A stretch of 64,000 nt of DNA, taken from the NCBI RefSeq assembly GCF_000317615.1, contig NC_019780.1, forward strand, positions 1,385,840 through 1,449,839. The letters are read 5' to 3'. The notes under the pieces are model-generated. The model saw nothing but the letters and a program-made list of their open reading frames with translations, had not been told where the DNA came from and searched no databases. Numbering within the stretch: position 1 is the first letter of the stretch; the number at the start of each line of letters is the position of its first letter. Of the stretch, positions 8,922 through 16,979 are shown one piece after another. The position numbers and the translations under genes were made by a program. This DNA comes from Dactylococcopsis salina PCC 8305 (GTDB lineage: Bacteria; Cyanobacteriota; Cyanobacteriia; Cyanobacteriales; Rubidibacteraceae).

Positions 8922-9722
8922 ATGGTTCAGGAATTGGTTGCGAAAGTCGCTAAAATCATCATCTATCCCATTAAGTCACTGGATGGGATAGCGTGCGATC
9001 GAGCCGCTATAATTTCCCCAGGAACATTGGCTTTCGATCGCAGATGGGCGATTCTTGACGAAAAAGGAAAGTATGTGAACGGGAAACGTAACCCGAAAGT
9101 TCATCAACTGCGCTGTCAATTTGATCTAGCAACGGAAACTGTCACCTTCTCTGATCAAGGAGAGACGACTTCCCTCTCCTTTCATTTAACAACCGAAATC
9201 GACGCAATCAATCGCTGGTTAAGTGACTATTTCCAAAAACCTGTGTTCCTCCAAGAAAAAGCAGAAGGGGGATTCCCTGATGATACCGACGCTTATGGTC
9301 CGACAATTATCAGCACTGCTACTCTAGAAACTGTAGCGAGTTGGTTGCCAGGGTTAACGCTAGAAAACGCTCGATCGCGCTTTCGGGCAAACATCGAAAT
9401 CAATAACGTTCCCCCATTCTGGGAAGATCAACTTTTTTCCGAAACGGGAGACCCCATTAACTTTACGATCGGTTCAGTAAAAATTCAAGGCATCAATCCC
9501 TGTCAGCGTTGCGTTGTTCCCACCCGTGATCCTAATACTGGGGAAACCTATTCAAAATTTCAGCGCACTTTCACCACACAGCGCCAAAACACACTTCCTG
9601 CTTGGACCCATTCTAACCGTTTTAATCATTATTATCGTCTCAGTGTCAATACTCGCATTTTGCTATCCGAAACAGGTAAAGTGATAAACATCAATGACAA
9701 ACTAAGCAGAGGCTTGATTTAA
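8922..9722 (+). CDS. MOSC domain protein
   Basis: A 266-residue protein with an N-terminal MOSC-associated beta-barrel (IIIYPIKSLDGIACDRA, about 12-28) and a C-terminal MOSC domain. The family cysteine lies in INPCQRCVVPTRDPNTGE at about 190-207. MOSC proteins bind sulfurated molybdenum cofactor or related ligands (mARC/YcbX group). The Cys and arrangement fit a molybdenum-dependent reductase or cofactor carrier. Substrate is unknown. It may be co-transcribed with ftrV. Confidence 0.85.
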   Translation: MVQELVAKVAKIIIYPIKSLDGIACDRAAIISPGTLAFDRRWAILDEKGKYVNGKRNPKVHQLRCQFDLATETVTFSDQGETTSLSFHLTTEIDAINRWLSDYFQKPVFLQEKAEGGFPDDTDAYGPTIISTATLETVASWLPGLTLENARSRFRANIEINNVPPFWEDQLFSETGDPINFTIGSVKIQGINPCQRCVVPTRDPNTGETYSKFQRTFTTQRQNTLPAWTHSNRFNHYYRLSVNTRILLSETGKVININDKLSRGLI

Positions 9723-9737
9723 AAATTGATATCGATC

Positions 9738-9836
9738 GTAGTAGGGTTTGCCTTGCCCACCCTACAAAGATGCCAGTGAAAACGCATCGATCGCGCCCTG
9801 ATTATTTTTCTCTCATCAAAGTCTGCGTATCCCAGA
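9738..9836. repeat. 99-bp dispersed repeat, copy 1
   Basis: This stretch starts with the palindrome family GTAGGGTTTGCCTTGCCCAC and continues with ATGCCAGTGAAAACGCATCG to CCCAGA. It recurs almost unchanged at 10241-10339, on the other side of the 79-residue gene, so the gene is bracketed by direct repeats. The pieces in between are unique. Confidence 0.85.
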
Positions 9837-9942
9837 AACACACTTTTTCTAAGAGGGGATAAATACGATCGCCTCACGAGATCACCCAAAAATCAACTAA
9901 GACGTGGCATAGCCAAGGGTAAATAGTAAAGTCGTTCCATTA

Positions 9943-10182
9943 CTACGCTTGATCTTCTTCTTCTAATTGCTGGCTATAGTCTGTCATTCCAACTTCAGCA
10001 AGTTCGCGATCTTCTTGAGCAAATTTTTGATAGAGGTTAGCAAAAGATTTAAGTTGATTGCTTTTTGTGGCGCGTTGACTTTTCCATTTGAGGAATTCAA
10101 TAAATCTGCCGATTTCTTCTAGTTGGTCATCATCTAACCGTTGAATTTCCTGTTTAATGTTTTCTCTGGTTTGAAACATCAT
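9943..10182 (-). CDS. Small antitoxin-like hypothetical protein
   Basis: A 79-residue, highly charged helical protein (MMFQTRENIKQEIQRLDDDQLEEIGRF at the N-terminus, in two parts). The opening helix DDDQLEEIGRFIEFLKW resembles the start of small antitoxin-like proteins that are common in cyanobacteria. No toxin gene adjoins it, so it may be an orphan. It sits between two direct copies of a 99-bp repeat. Confidence 0.6.
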   Translation of the reverse strand: MMFQTRENIKQEIQRLDDDQLEEIGRFIEFLKWKSQRATKSNQLKSFANLYQKFAQEDRELAEVGMTDYSQQLEEEDQA

Positions 10183-10240
10183 TGAATTTTTGTTGCTCCT
10201 TACCCCTCAAATTATACCATTTGGGAAAAGCTCATTGACC

Positions 10241-10339
10241 GTAGTAGGGTGGGCAATGCCCACCCTACAAAGATGCCAGTGAAAACGCATCGATCGCGCC
10301 CTGATTATTTTTCTCTCATCAAAGTCTGCGTATCCCAGA
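10241..10339. repeat. 99-bp dispersed repeat, copy 2
   Basis: Second copy of the 99-bp sequence at 9738-9836; only the left palindrome differs (GTAGGGTGGGCAATGCCCAC). It directly abuts a four-fold 42-bp tandem array. Confidence 0.85.
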
Positions 10340-10507
10340 GTAAGTAGGTTGGGTGGAGTTTACGAAACCCAACATTAATCAGTAAGTAGGTTGGGTGGAG
10401 TTTACGAAACCCAACATTAATCAGTAAGTAGGTTGGGTGGAGTTTACGAAACCCAACATTAATCAGTAAGTAGGTTGGGTGGAGTTTACGAAACCCAACA
10501 TTAATCA
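10340..10507. repeat. Four tandem copies of a 42-bp repeat
   Basis: Four identical units of 42 bp, each carrying GTAGGTTGGGTGGAG and ACGAAACCCAACATTAATC, a palindromic family seen all over the window. The period is divisible by three, so a frame stays open across it on the minus strand; this is not evidence of a gene. Confidence 0.92.
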
Positions 10508-10616
10508 GTAGTAGTAGTAGGGTTTGCCTTGCCCACCCTACAAGATGTAACATCTACCCACTTTTTTTGATTTAAATCATATTGATTATCGTCTAGAAAG
10601 CATTGTACAGTAGTTC

Positions 10617-10740
10617 TATAGCAATCCCATAAGATTTGTAAATCTTTGTTGCCCCCAAATCCTCACTGCGCTCCGGCCAATACTGGGGGCTTCCATGAAT
10701 CAAATTTTTCCGATATCATTTCGGATTACTATATGCTATA
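10617..10740. repeat. MITE-like element with TATAGCA ends (reverse copy)
   Basis: The stretch begins TATAGCAATCC and ends GGATTACTATATGCTATA, an imperfect terminal inverted repeat. Its centre (GCCCCCAAATCCTCACTGCG and CTCCGGCC) is the reverse complement of the centre of the elements at 23476-23694. This indicates a dispersed non-coding family. The rest of the 10183-10825 gap holds repeats and no gene. Confidence 0.65.
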
Positions 10741-10825
10741 TGCGTAAATAATTTTTTACAGGCACTTAACCCAACATCAATTATCTAGAGATTGCCATCC
10801 CCATAACCAATAACCAATAGGGAAA

Positions 10826-11647
10826 ATGCGTATTTTTAATCGAATATCGTCTTACACCTTTCATTCCTTAATTCTCCCCAGTTTAGATACATTGACATTT
10901 CTGGCTTGGGGAATATTGTTGTTTAAGTATTGGTTAACTGGTCAAATCAGATTATTAATTCATCCCAACTATATTGGGTTAGTGGTTGTCACTGGTATCA
11001 TTTTATTCAGCATTGGATTAGTCAAGCTGTTTCAAGTTTATAAAAAACGAAAACAAACCTTTAGAAAGGGTGGCGAACAAATTGTACAGCACGTTACACT
11101 TTTTCCCGTTGGATGGAGTACATTTTTTCTTCTCAGTACAGCCATTTTAGGGTTATTAATTCCTCCCACTGTGTTCGGAAGCGAAATCGCTTTACAACGA
11201 GGAATTAGAGAGTCTCTTCCTTTAACTCAAAGCCAACCTGAGAGGTTTCGAGTAAATGTGAATCCCGAAGATCGATCGTTAATTGATTGGGTTAAAACCA
11301 TTAATGCTTATCCCGAACCCGATGAATATCAAGGAGAAGCAGTGAAAGTGAAAGGGTTTGTGATTAAAAAAGAGAATCTCCCCGAAAATTACTTTTTAAT
11401 TGCACAATTTATTATCACTTGTTGCGCGATCGATGCTTATCCCGTTGCCATTCCTGTTAAAATAGAAGCTGATCAAACTCAAAATTATCCGCCTGATACA
11501 TGGTTAGAAATCGAAGGAGAAATGATCACAGAAACCCTAGATTTAGCAGAAGAATTTTATCAAGAAGTTCCCTCAGAACGGCAATTAGTCATCAACGCCA
11601 AAAAACTAACAGAAATTCCGACTCCGAAGAATCCTTATGGCTATTAG
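10826..11647 (+). CDS. TIGR03943-type membrane protein (DUF1980-like)
   Basis: A 273-residue protein with four or so hydrophobic segments in the first 130 residues, followed by a soluble domain. The second half contains the EYQGEAVKVKGFVIKKENLP and ITCCAIDAYPVAIPV patterns, the typical C-terminal features of this family, which usually pairs with a predicted permease and may handle a metal. No permease gene is adjacent here. It overlaps the next gene by 11 bases, so the two are translationally linked. Confidence 0.8.
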   Translation: MRIFNRISSYTFHSLILPSLDTLTFLAWGILLFKYWLTGQIRLLIHPNYIGLVVVTGIILFSIGLVKLFQVYKKRKQTFRKGGEQIVQHVTLFPVGWSTFFLLSTAILGLLIPPTVFGSEIALQRGIRESLPLTQSQPERFRVNVNPEDRSLIDWVKTINAYPEPDEYQGEAVKVKGFVIKKENLPENYFLIAQFIITCCAIDAYPVAIPVKIEADQTQNYPPDTWLEIEGEMITETLDLAEEFYQEVPSERQLVINAKKLTEIPTPKNPYGY

Positions 11648-13127
11648 TCACAAATTAAAACCCATCGATCGCGCCGCCATTACTGTAATTATTCTGCTAA
11701 GTTTCGTCTTAATGGGATTACTTTTAAGCGAAAAAGTCTGCGGAACAGACTGCTGGTTTAAAGCAAAAGCAAACGTGAGAGAATTTAGTTGGGAAGGTCA
11801 AAAAATTAGCGCCGAAGACCGAGGATTTATTTTAAACTTTAGCCGTCCCATGAATCGAGAAAGCGTAGAAAATAACTTAAAAATTGAGCCACAATTACCA
11901 GGAAAAATTAGTTGGTCTGGGAAACGAATGGCTTACACTTTAGACAATCCTGCTCCCTATGGGACAGAATATAAAATCAGTATTTTGGGCGCAAAAGAAA
12001 CATTAGGAAGCGAAATTAAGCCCTTTCAAGAAACCTTTAGAACGCGCGATCGAGCCTTTGTTTATATTGGAGTAAATGGCGAGGAAAAAGGAAGATTAAT
12101 CCTGTATAACTTAACGCAACAAGAGAAAACAATTCTCACTCCTCCTCGTCTAGTTGTTAACCGATTTTTCAGTTATCCCGATCGATCTAAAATCTTATTT
12201 GGCGGCACATCAAGAGAAAATTGGGAACAAGGAAAGCTCGATCAAAAACTCTACACCGTCACCACAGGAATCAACAAAACAGAAAACCCAAGCGGAAAAA
12301 TCGAACTAATTTTAGACAATAAAACCTATCAAATTTTAGAATTTGAACTGTCACCAGACGGCGAAAAAATTGTCGTGCGACGTGGCAAAAAAGAAGCATC
12401 TGGACTGGGAGAAATTAGCTTATGGGTAATCGAAAATCAAGCCTCACCACAAAAACTAGAAACCGCGACTGGAGGCGACTTTATCATCCCTCCTGATAGT
12501 AAAACCGTCGCCATCGCCCAAGGTCAAGGAGTCGCCTTAATTTCCCTAGAAAAAGACAGTAATCCTTCTAACTTTCTGCCGCAATATGGTCAAGTTTTAA
12601 CCTTTTCCCCAGACGGAACGGCCGCCGCCATGGTCAACTTTAATACCCAAGACACAGAGAAACAATATATCCGTTCCCTTTACCTCGTCACCAACCGAAA
12701 CGTTGAAAAAAATCTTCTTAATACCAATGGTTCAATTTTAAGCTGTGAATTTAATCCAACAGTTACTCACATATACTGTTTACTAACGGAACTGATAGAA
12801 GGGGAACAATATCAAGAAAAACCCTATCTTGTCAGTATTAACCTAGAAACCGCCGCCGTAACCCCATTACTCACCCTTCCCGAATATAGAGACGTAAAAA
12901 TGAGTCTTTCTCCCGACGGGTTAGCATTACTTTTCGATCAAATTATGACAGTAAGGGAAACCTCAGAAACAACAGTTAAAACTTTACGCAGTGACTCTGG
13001 GGAAGCAATTATTGGTAGTCGGTTATGGCTATTAGTTCCCACCCCCACTCTCACCAAAGACCCCAACCAAAAACCACAACTAGAAGAGTTGCCAATATCA
13101 GGACTCTCCCCTTTCTGGCTACCGTGA
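11637..13127 (+). CDS. Membrane-anchored protein with Ig-like and WD/TolB-like regions
   Basis: A 496-residue protein with one N-terminal membrane helix (about 15-33). It is followed by a bacterial Ig-like (Big_5/SbsA-type) domain at about 48-135, with RGFILNFSRPMNRESVENN. The rest carries repeated beta-strand patterns such as ELSPDGEKIVV, TFSPDGTAAAM and SLSPDGLALL, typical of TolB or WD-type propellers. It should face the periplasm. The start overlaps the TIGR03943-type gene by 11 bases, suggesting a shared envelope role. Confidence 0.78.
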   Translation: MAISHKLKPIDRAAITVIILLSFVLMGLLLSEKVCGTDCWFKAKANVREFSWEGQKISAEDRGFILNFSRPMNRESVENNLKIEPQLPGKISWSGKRMAYTLDNPAPYGTEYKISILGAKETLGSEIKPFQETFRTRDRAFVYIGVNGEEKGRLILYNLTQQEKTILTPPRLVVNRFFSYPDRSKILFGGTSRENWEQGKLDQKLYTVTTGINKTENPSGKIELILDNKTYQILEFELSPDGEKIVVRRGKKEASGLGEISLWVIENQASPQKLETATGGDFIIPPDSKTVAIAQGQGVALISLEKDSNPSNFLPQYGQVLTFSPDGTAAAMVNFNTQDTEKQYIRSLYLVTNRNVEKNLLNTNGSILSCEFNPTVTHIYCLLTELIEGEQYQEKPYLVSINLETAAVTPLLTLPEYRDVKMSLSPDGLALLFDQIMTVRETSETTVKTLRSDSGEAIIGSRLWLLVPTPTLTKDPNQKPQLEELPISGLSPFWLP

Positions 13128-13215
13128 CAACAGAATAACTGTCCTGTTAGAGCCAGAAATGAAGCAAAAGTTAATTTATTGTAAATCATAGAGACCCCCT
13201 TCCCATCTTTGACCC

Positions 13216-13938
13216 ATGACCAATGCAAAAGTTTCTCCTTGGCTGAGTTGTCTGGTTTATCCTTTAGGTTGTTACCTGCTACTCCCCAGTTATTTTGGCA
13301 AACTAGAAATTGCGGGACGGGAGAACATTCCGCGCATCGGACCTGTGATTCTTGCGCCCACCCATCGTTCTCGTTGGGATGCACTGATTATCCCCTACAC
13401 CGCAGGACGTTGGCAAACTGGACGAGACTTGCGTTATCTGGTGTCAGAAAACGAGATGCGAGGGTTACAAGGTTGGTTTATTTCTCGTATGGGCGGTTTC
13501 CCCGTTGATCCACAGCATCCAGCACTGAGTACCATTCGCGAGAGTATCAAGGTTTTATCGCAAGGGGAAATGTTAGTGATTTTCCCAGAGGGAGATATTT
13601 ATCGACAGCAACCTGTACAACCTCTGAAAGGTGGCATTGGTCGCATTGCCTTAAAAGCACAGTCACAACGTGAAGTCAAGGAAAGTGTCAAAATTGTTCC
13701 CATCAGCATCCATTACTCCCAAGCCTATCCGAACTGGGGAACAAAAGTGAAAGTGAAAGTGGGTTGTCCGTTGGATGTTGCGGATTATCCCGTAGATACG
13801 GTGAAAACCAGCGCTCAACGCCTCACTGAGGATTTAGAAGGGGCCTTAAAAGACTTATACGAAATGGATAATAAGTGGGAAAAACAGTTTTCTTGTAAAA
13901 CGTCTTGGCATCAGGAAAGATTAACGACTCATCATTAA
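13216..13938 (+). CDS. plsC: 1-acyl-sn-glycerol-3-phosphate acyltransferase
   Basis: A 240-residue PlsC-family protein that adds the second acyl chain to lysophosphatidate at the membrane. The catalytic HX4D motif is HRSRWD at 50-55. The substrate-binding FPEG motif is at 123-126, followed by the GGIGRIALKAQ pattern. A hydrophobic N-terminal stretch at 9-24 should anchor it. Which of several cyanobacterial PlsC paralogs it is cannot be said. Confidence 0.92.
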   Translation: MTNAKVSPWLSCLVYPLGCYLLLPSYFGKLEIAGRENIPRIGPVILAPTHRSRWDALIIPYTAGRWQTGRDLRYLVSENEMRGLQGWFISRMGGFPVDPQHPALSTIRESIKVLSQGEMLVIFPEGDIYRQQPVQPLKGGIGRIALKAQSQREVKESVKIVPISIHYSQAYPNWGTKVKVKVGCPLDVADYPVDTVKTSAQRLTEDLEGALKDLYEMDNKWEKQFSCKTSWHQERLTTHH

Positions 13939-13974
13939 TTTTACCGACTTTCGGTTTAACTGGTAACTGATTGT

Positions 13975-14040
13975 TGTTGGGTTTTGCGTGGAGACGTTCC
14001 ATGGACGTGGAGTAGGGTGGGCATTGCCCACCCTACAATT
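13975..14040. repeat. Dispersed palindromic repeats
   Basis: Pieces of three families lie together: GTTGGGTTTTGCG, GAGACGTTCCATGGACG, and GTAGGGTGGGCATTGCCCAC, the last a perfect-looking palindrome. They sit between plsC and the minus-strand GvpF/L gene and may act as 3' stabilising structures for both. Confidence 0.7.
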
Positions 14041-14064
14041 GATATTAGCACTGATGGAACGATA

Positions 14065-14748
14065 TTACTCAATAAAATGATAGGGAGGGAGAGGATCACT
14101 CACTTCAATTGTCCACGTGGGAAAGTCTTTTTTCCATTGTTCCAGTTGTTCAGAAAAAACCGATCGATCTCTTTCCTTAATTAGTAAGTAAAAGCGTTCT
14201 ATATTTTCTTTTGGTTCGCCATGAATGAATTGAGGATAGTCTTGATTGATTTGGGTTTGTAACTGATTTAATTCTGCTTGTTGCTGGCTTTGATAGTTGG
14301 TTTGTTCTTGATACCGTTGTTTTTTTGCTTTTAAGTAATTCTTGCCTTGTTTCTCCATCGGTGAGGCGTTTTCTGTCGAAAAAGGAAGCGGTGTTAATTT
14401 GAGAGTTAATTCGACTTTATCTTGAATTTCTTGTAATTTTTTCTGATACTTTTCCGCCTTAAAATCAAGGTGTTCTAATAAATCTTTTTCCGTGGGAAAA
14501 TAAGTCCCAAATCTTAAAGGAAGGAGGGGTATTTGTTGGAAAATTTCACAAATCACGGCATCATGGTGAATCACAGCTTGGATTAATTTTTGATCGTTTT
14601 CCTCTAATTCTTCTAAGGGAAGTTCCGCCTCGACAATCGCCGCGATCGCGCCTTGTTTAATTAATTGTAATTCGCCTCGAAAGCCTGACGGTAAAGATAA
14701 CGCTGATGGAGACGAAGCAATTAAACAATAGGTGTATAACATACTCAA
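14065..14748 (-). CDS. Gas vesicle protein GvpF/GvpL (divergent copy)
   Basis: A 227-residue GvpF/GvpL-family protein, a minor gas vesicle assembly component. It begins with the family-typical LYTYCLIAS start and contains HHDAVICEIFQQIPLLPLRFG at about 80-100, the usual nucleus. The final residues include the FPTWTIEVSDPLPPYHFIE pattern, also typical. It points away from the gvpA promoter of unit 1. A second GvpF/L (245 residues) lies at 21391 in unit 2; the two are clearly diverged. GvpF and GvpL cannot be separated by sequence, so the symbol is left blank. Confidence 0.9.
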   Translation of the reverse strand: MSMLYTYCLIASSPSALSLPSGFRGELQLIKQGAIAAIVEAELPLEELEENDQKLIQAVIHHDAVICEIFQQIPLLPLRFGTYFPTEKDLLEHLDFKAEKYQKKLQEIQDKVELTLKLTPLPFSTENASPMEKQGKNYLKAKKQRYQEQTNYQSQQQAELNQLQTQINQDYPQFIHGEPKENIERFYLLIKERDRSVFSEQLEQWKKDFPTWTIEVSDPLPPYHFIE

Positions 14749-14851
14749 GAAGAGACAATCAGGATCAGTGTTTTTTCGGAGTTGATAACGCTTTGGTAAC
14801 TAATAATTGTAACAAACGTGACTGATAGCTCAAGAGTTTAACATAGGGGTT

Positions 14852-15090
14852 GCTGAAAAGTCCATTGGTTGGCTAAGTAAGGCAAAAGGCAAGAGGCAAA
14901 AGGCAAGAGGCAAAAGGCAAGAGGCAAAAGGCAAGAGGCAAAAGGCAAAAGGCAAGAGGCAAAAGGCAAGAGGCAAAAGGCAAAAGGCAAGAGGCTTGCA
15001 TGCAAGGTGTGTGACGATTGAACAATCAATGAACTTGCATTTTTATCTGAACTGAATCGCCTCAAATCCTTATTTGGTAAAACTTTCAGT
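14852..15090. repeat. GGCAAAAGGCAAGAGGC element, copy 1
   Basis: A purine-rich array of GGCAAAAGGCAAGA units at about 14880-14998 is followed by unique sequence (TTGCATGCAAG, then TGACGATTGAACAATCAATG, then TCGCCTCAAATCCTTATTTG). Both the array and the flanks recur at 55525-55765. The ends show CTGAAA and TTTCAG as short inverted repeats. The region lies 5' of gvpA1 and contains no convincing gene. Confidence 0.85.
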
Positions 15091-15174
15091 TTTCTTGACT
15101 CAAGCCCTAACATAGTTTCTCTTTAAAATTAAGATCAACTCAAGATAAAACGGGTAAGATTAATAAAAAATGTA

Positions 15175-15203
15175 TTGACAGGAATAATAAAAAAAGCTAA
15201 GAT
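15175..15203 (+). promoter_or_regulatory. Sigma70-type promoter of gvpA1
   Basis: TTGACA at 15175-15180 and TAAGAT at 15198-15203, separated by 17 bases, form a near-consensus vegetative promoter. The transcript would have a leader of about 100 bases before gvpA1. The leader is partly conserved with gvpA2 (GTGAGGAGTGAATTTTATAC). Confidence 0.75.
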
Positions 15204-15307
15204 ATGGCGGATGAGTAGGAAGGTTGGTGGGTGAGGAGTGAATTTTATACGAGTAGCCCATTGCCTTTTTATGATCAGATCGTCATTATTATTTAAGGAG
15301 AAAGATC

Positions 15308-15526
15308 ATGGCTGTTGAAAAAACTAACTCTTCCTCCAGCTTAGGAGAAGTGGTCGATCGGATTTTAGATAAAGGGGTCGTGGTTGACCTGTGGGTGCGA
15401 GTTTCCCTCGTGGGAATTGAATTACTCGCAGTAGAAGCGCGTGTGGTTATTGCTTCCGTTGAAACCTATCTGAAATATGCAGAAGCAGTAGGTTTAACGT
15501 CTTCGGCGGCAGTTCCTGCAGAATAA
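15308..15526 (+). CDS. gvpA: Gas vesicle structural protein GvpA, copy 1
   Basis: A 72-residue protein that polymerises into the ribbed wall of the gas vesicle. It has the conserved GvpA core [20 protein letters not shown] and [20 protein letters not shown] at residues 12-54. It is preceded by AAGGAGA and a near-consensus promoter. The protein is identical to that of gvpA2; I see one silent nucleotide difference over the 219 bases (CGA versus AGA for Arg). This indicates a very recent duplication or gene conversion. Confidence 0.98.
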   Translation: MAVEKTNSSSSLGEVVDRILDKGVVVDLWVRVSLVGIELLAVEARVVIASVETYLKYAEAVGLTSSAAVPAE

Positions 15527-15628
15527 ACGCTCTGTCTGTCTGAGTGATCGTTCGTTTTTGGGAGACTCAAGACTAACTAATCTTGGGTTTCCCGATTGTG
15601 AGGTTAAAGAAGTTTAAGGAGTTAGGTG

Positions 15629-16006
15629 ATGGTATCTTTACGGGAACAGTGGAACGAACAAGCAAGAGAACGTCAAAGGGAAATCAGTGCGCGAAAAACA
15701 GAAACCGTCGCGCTGTTACAAGAAGCAAATCAAGAGCGCGTCAGGGTTGCTCAACAACAAAAAGCACTGGCGATCGAGTTAAAAAATCAACTGGCACAAT
15801 TCCACGAACAATTAGAAACCAGCGTTGGGAACTGGCGACAAGAAACTCAGGAACAACTGATTAACTTAGAAGAAACCCGCACGGCGAATGCTCAACAACA
15901 GCGAGAAGCTCTCTTCAACTTCCGTCGTCAACTCACCGCTGATGTGTGGGGAGAAACCGAGAGCGACTCTTTGAAGGTTGAAGAGAATACTCCCTTTGTC
16001 GCTTAG
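15629..16006 (+). CDS. gvpC: Internally deleted gas vesicle protein GvpC, copy 1
   Basis: A 125-residue GvpC, which would normally strengthen the outside of the GvpA shell with repeated alpha-helical segments. Relative to copy 2 (243 residues) it lacks about 75 residues after residue 25, about 26 residues near the middle, and one of two copies of a C-terminal DVWGETESD motif. The remaining parts match almost residue for residue. It therefore has far fewer repeats and may bind the ribs weakly. Start: ATG after TAAGGAG, same as in copy 2. The TAG stop is followed by a 101-bp segment also found after gvpN. Confidence 0.92.
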   Translation: MVSLREQWNEQARERQREISARKTETVALLQEANQERVRVAQQQKALAIELKNQLAQFHEQLETSVGNWRQETQEQLINLEETRTANAQQQREALFNFRRQLTADVWGETESDSLKVEENTPFVA

Positions 16007-16150
16007 GAAAATGATCTAGAGTTATTTGTGGAAGAAGAAGACAGAAATGCGCCATCAGTGATTGTAGAAGGACAAAACGACACCTCATCCCCCTCCTCAG
16101 AAACGAAGAATCTTCCGTCGTGGTTGTATCGTAATCAAGAAGAAGTGTAA
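16004..16150 (+). other. 101-bp tail segment shared with gvpN end (unit 1)
   Basis: From the TAG of gvpC1, 101 bp (16004-16104) are identical to 19508-19608 after gvpN. In the frame following the TAG, an open stretch of 47 codons reads ENDLELFVEEEDRNAPSVIV and then goes on to LPSWLYRNQEEV before TAA at 16148. The acidic composition resembles a C-terminal tail. It may be the lost 3' end of gvpN or gvpC separated by a nonsense codon. Only this copy keeps the whole tail. Confidence 0.6.
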
Positions 16151-16231
16151 TCATCATGCCAGCCCATGATTAATATCACAGTATTGGTTGAGGAAATTAA
16201 GTCTGATTGATTAGATAGGTGAGAAATAATA

Positions 16232-16525
16232 ATGCCACTAATAGAATTATTACAGGAGAAGCGAGACGAAATCATTAAAATTGCTTCCAAACATGGAGCA
16301 TTTAATGTTCGAGTATTTGGTTCTGTGGTACGACAAGAGGACACAAAAAATAGTGATATTGACTTGTTGATTGATTATGATCGCGCTAAAACCAGTTCTT
16401 GGTTTCCAGGAGGTTTACTTATGGATTGGGAGGAGTTATTAGGTTGCAAAGTTGATATTGTTACTGAACAAGGGTTAAGTCCTTTCATTCGAGAACAGGT
16501 ATTAGCTGAGGCGAAACGTTTATGA
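16232..16525 (+). CDS. mntA: MntA-type nucleotidyltransferase antitoxin
   Basis: A 97-residue minimal nucleotidyltransferase with the GSX10DXD motif: GSVVRQEDTKNSDID at about 29-43, followed by LLIDYD. In the MntA/HepT pairs, this enzyme adds adenylate to the HEPN partner and so silences it. It is complete and its stop overlaps the start of hepT by four bases. The module lies between gas vesicle unit 1 pieces, which suggests later insertion. Confidence 0.85.
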   Translation: MPLIELLQEKRDEIIKIASKHGAFNVRVFGSVVRQEDTKNSDIDLLIDYDRAKTSSWFPGGLLMDWEELLGCKVDIVTEQGLSPFIREQVLAEAKRL

Positions 16526-16872
16526 GTCTGGAACGCGATCGCGCTTATTTAGCTCATATCTTAGAATGTATTAAATACATTCAGAATTACACCAATAATG
16601 ACAGAGAAACGTTTATGAGTAGCTCTTTAATACAAGACGCTGTTTTGCGACGATTACAAACAATGGCTGAGTCAACACAACGTCTTTCTGATGAGTTAAA
16701 AGCAGAAGCTCCAAATGTGGACTGGCGAGGTTGATCAGGCTTGAGAAACATATTAGTTCATGATTATTTAAGCGGAATTGATTTAGAACAAGTTTGGGAC
16801 GCGATCGCACAGTCTTTACCAAGTTTAGAAGTTGCAGTAAAAGAACTTTCAGAACGTTTTAATTTACAATAA
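16522..16872 (+). pseudogene. hepT: HepT-type HEPN ribonuclease broken by a nonsense codon
   Basis: The frame is 116 residues long, usual for HepT, but a TGA at 16732-16734 stops it after 70 residues (ending PNVDWRG). Reading on in the same frame gives SGLRNILVHDYLSGIDLEQV, which holds the catalytic HEPN RX4-6H motif RNILVH. The toxin's active site is thus lost while the rest is intact; no frameshift is needed. A single TTA to TGA change would explain it. The partner mntA is unharmed. Confidence 0.82.
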
Positions 16873-16903
16873 AAAGTATAGATTAATTACTCAAAGCAAG
16901 TGA

Positions 16904-16945
16904 ACAGTTGTAGTGGCGACATTCTTTGCACATATTAGGTAAAAA
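16904..16945 (+). repeat. 42-bp motif repeated upstream of orf93 (copy 1)
   Basis: ACAGTTGTAGTGGCGACATT followed by CTTTGCACATATTAGGTAAA is identical to 20246-20287, which lies just before gvpJ in unit 2. It marks the right limit of the module inserted into each unit. Confidence 0.85.
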
Positions 16946-16979
16946 AATATCTAGGAAAATCAAATTAACATCAAAATTT

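Noticed and set aside
10305-10553. 82-codon minus-strand ORF
   Set aside because: Made by the four 42-bp repeats, whose length is divisible by three.
14838-15113. 91-codon minus-strand ORF with [12 protein letters not shown] repeats
   Set aside because: Translation of the purine-array repeat. The same residues appear at the second copy near 55517-55747.
16732-16734. TGA read as selenocysteine in HepT
   Set aside because: No SECIS-like element was seen and HepT has no Cys/Sec at this position; a nonsense mutation is simpler.
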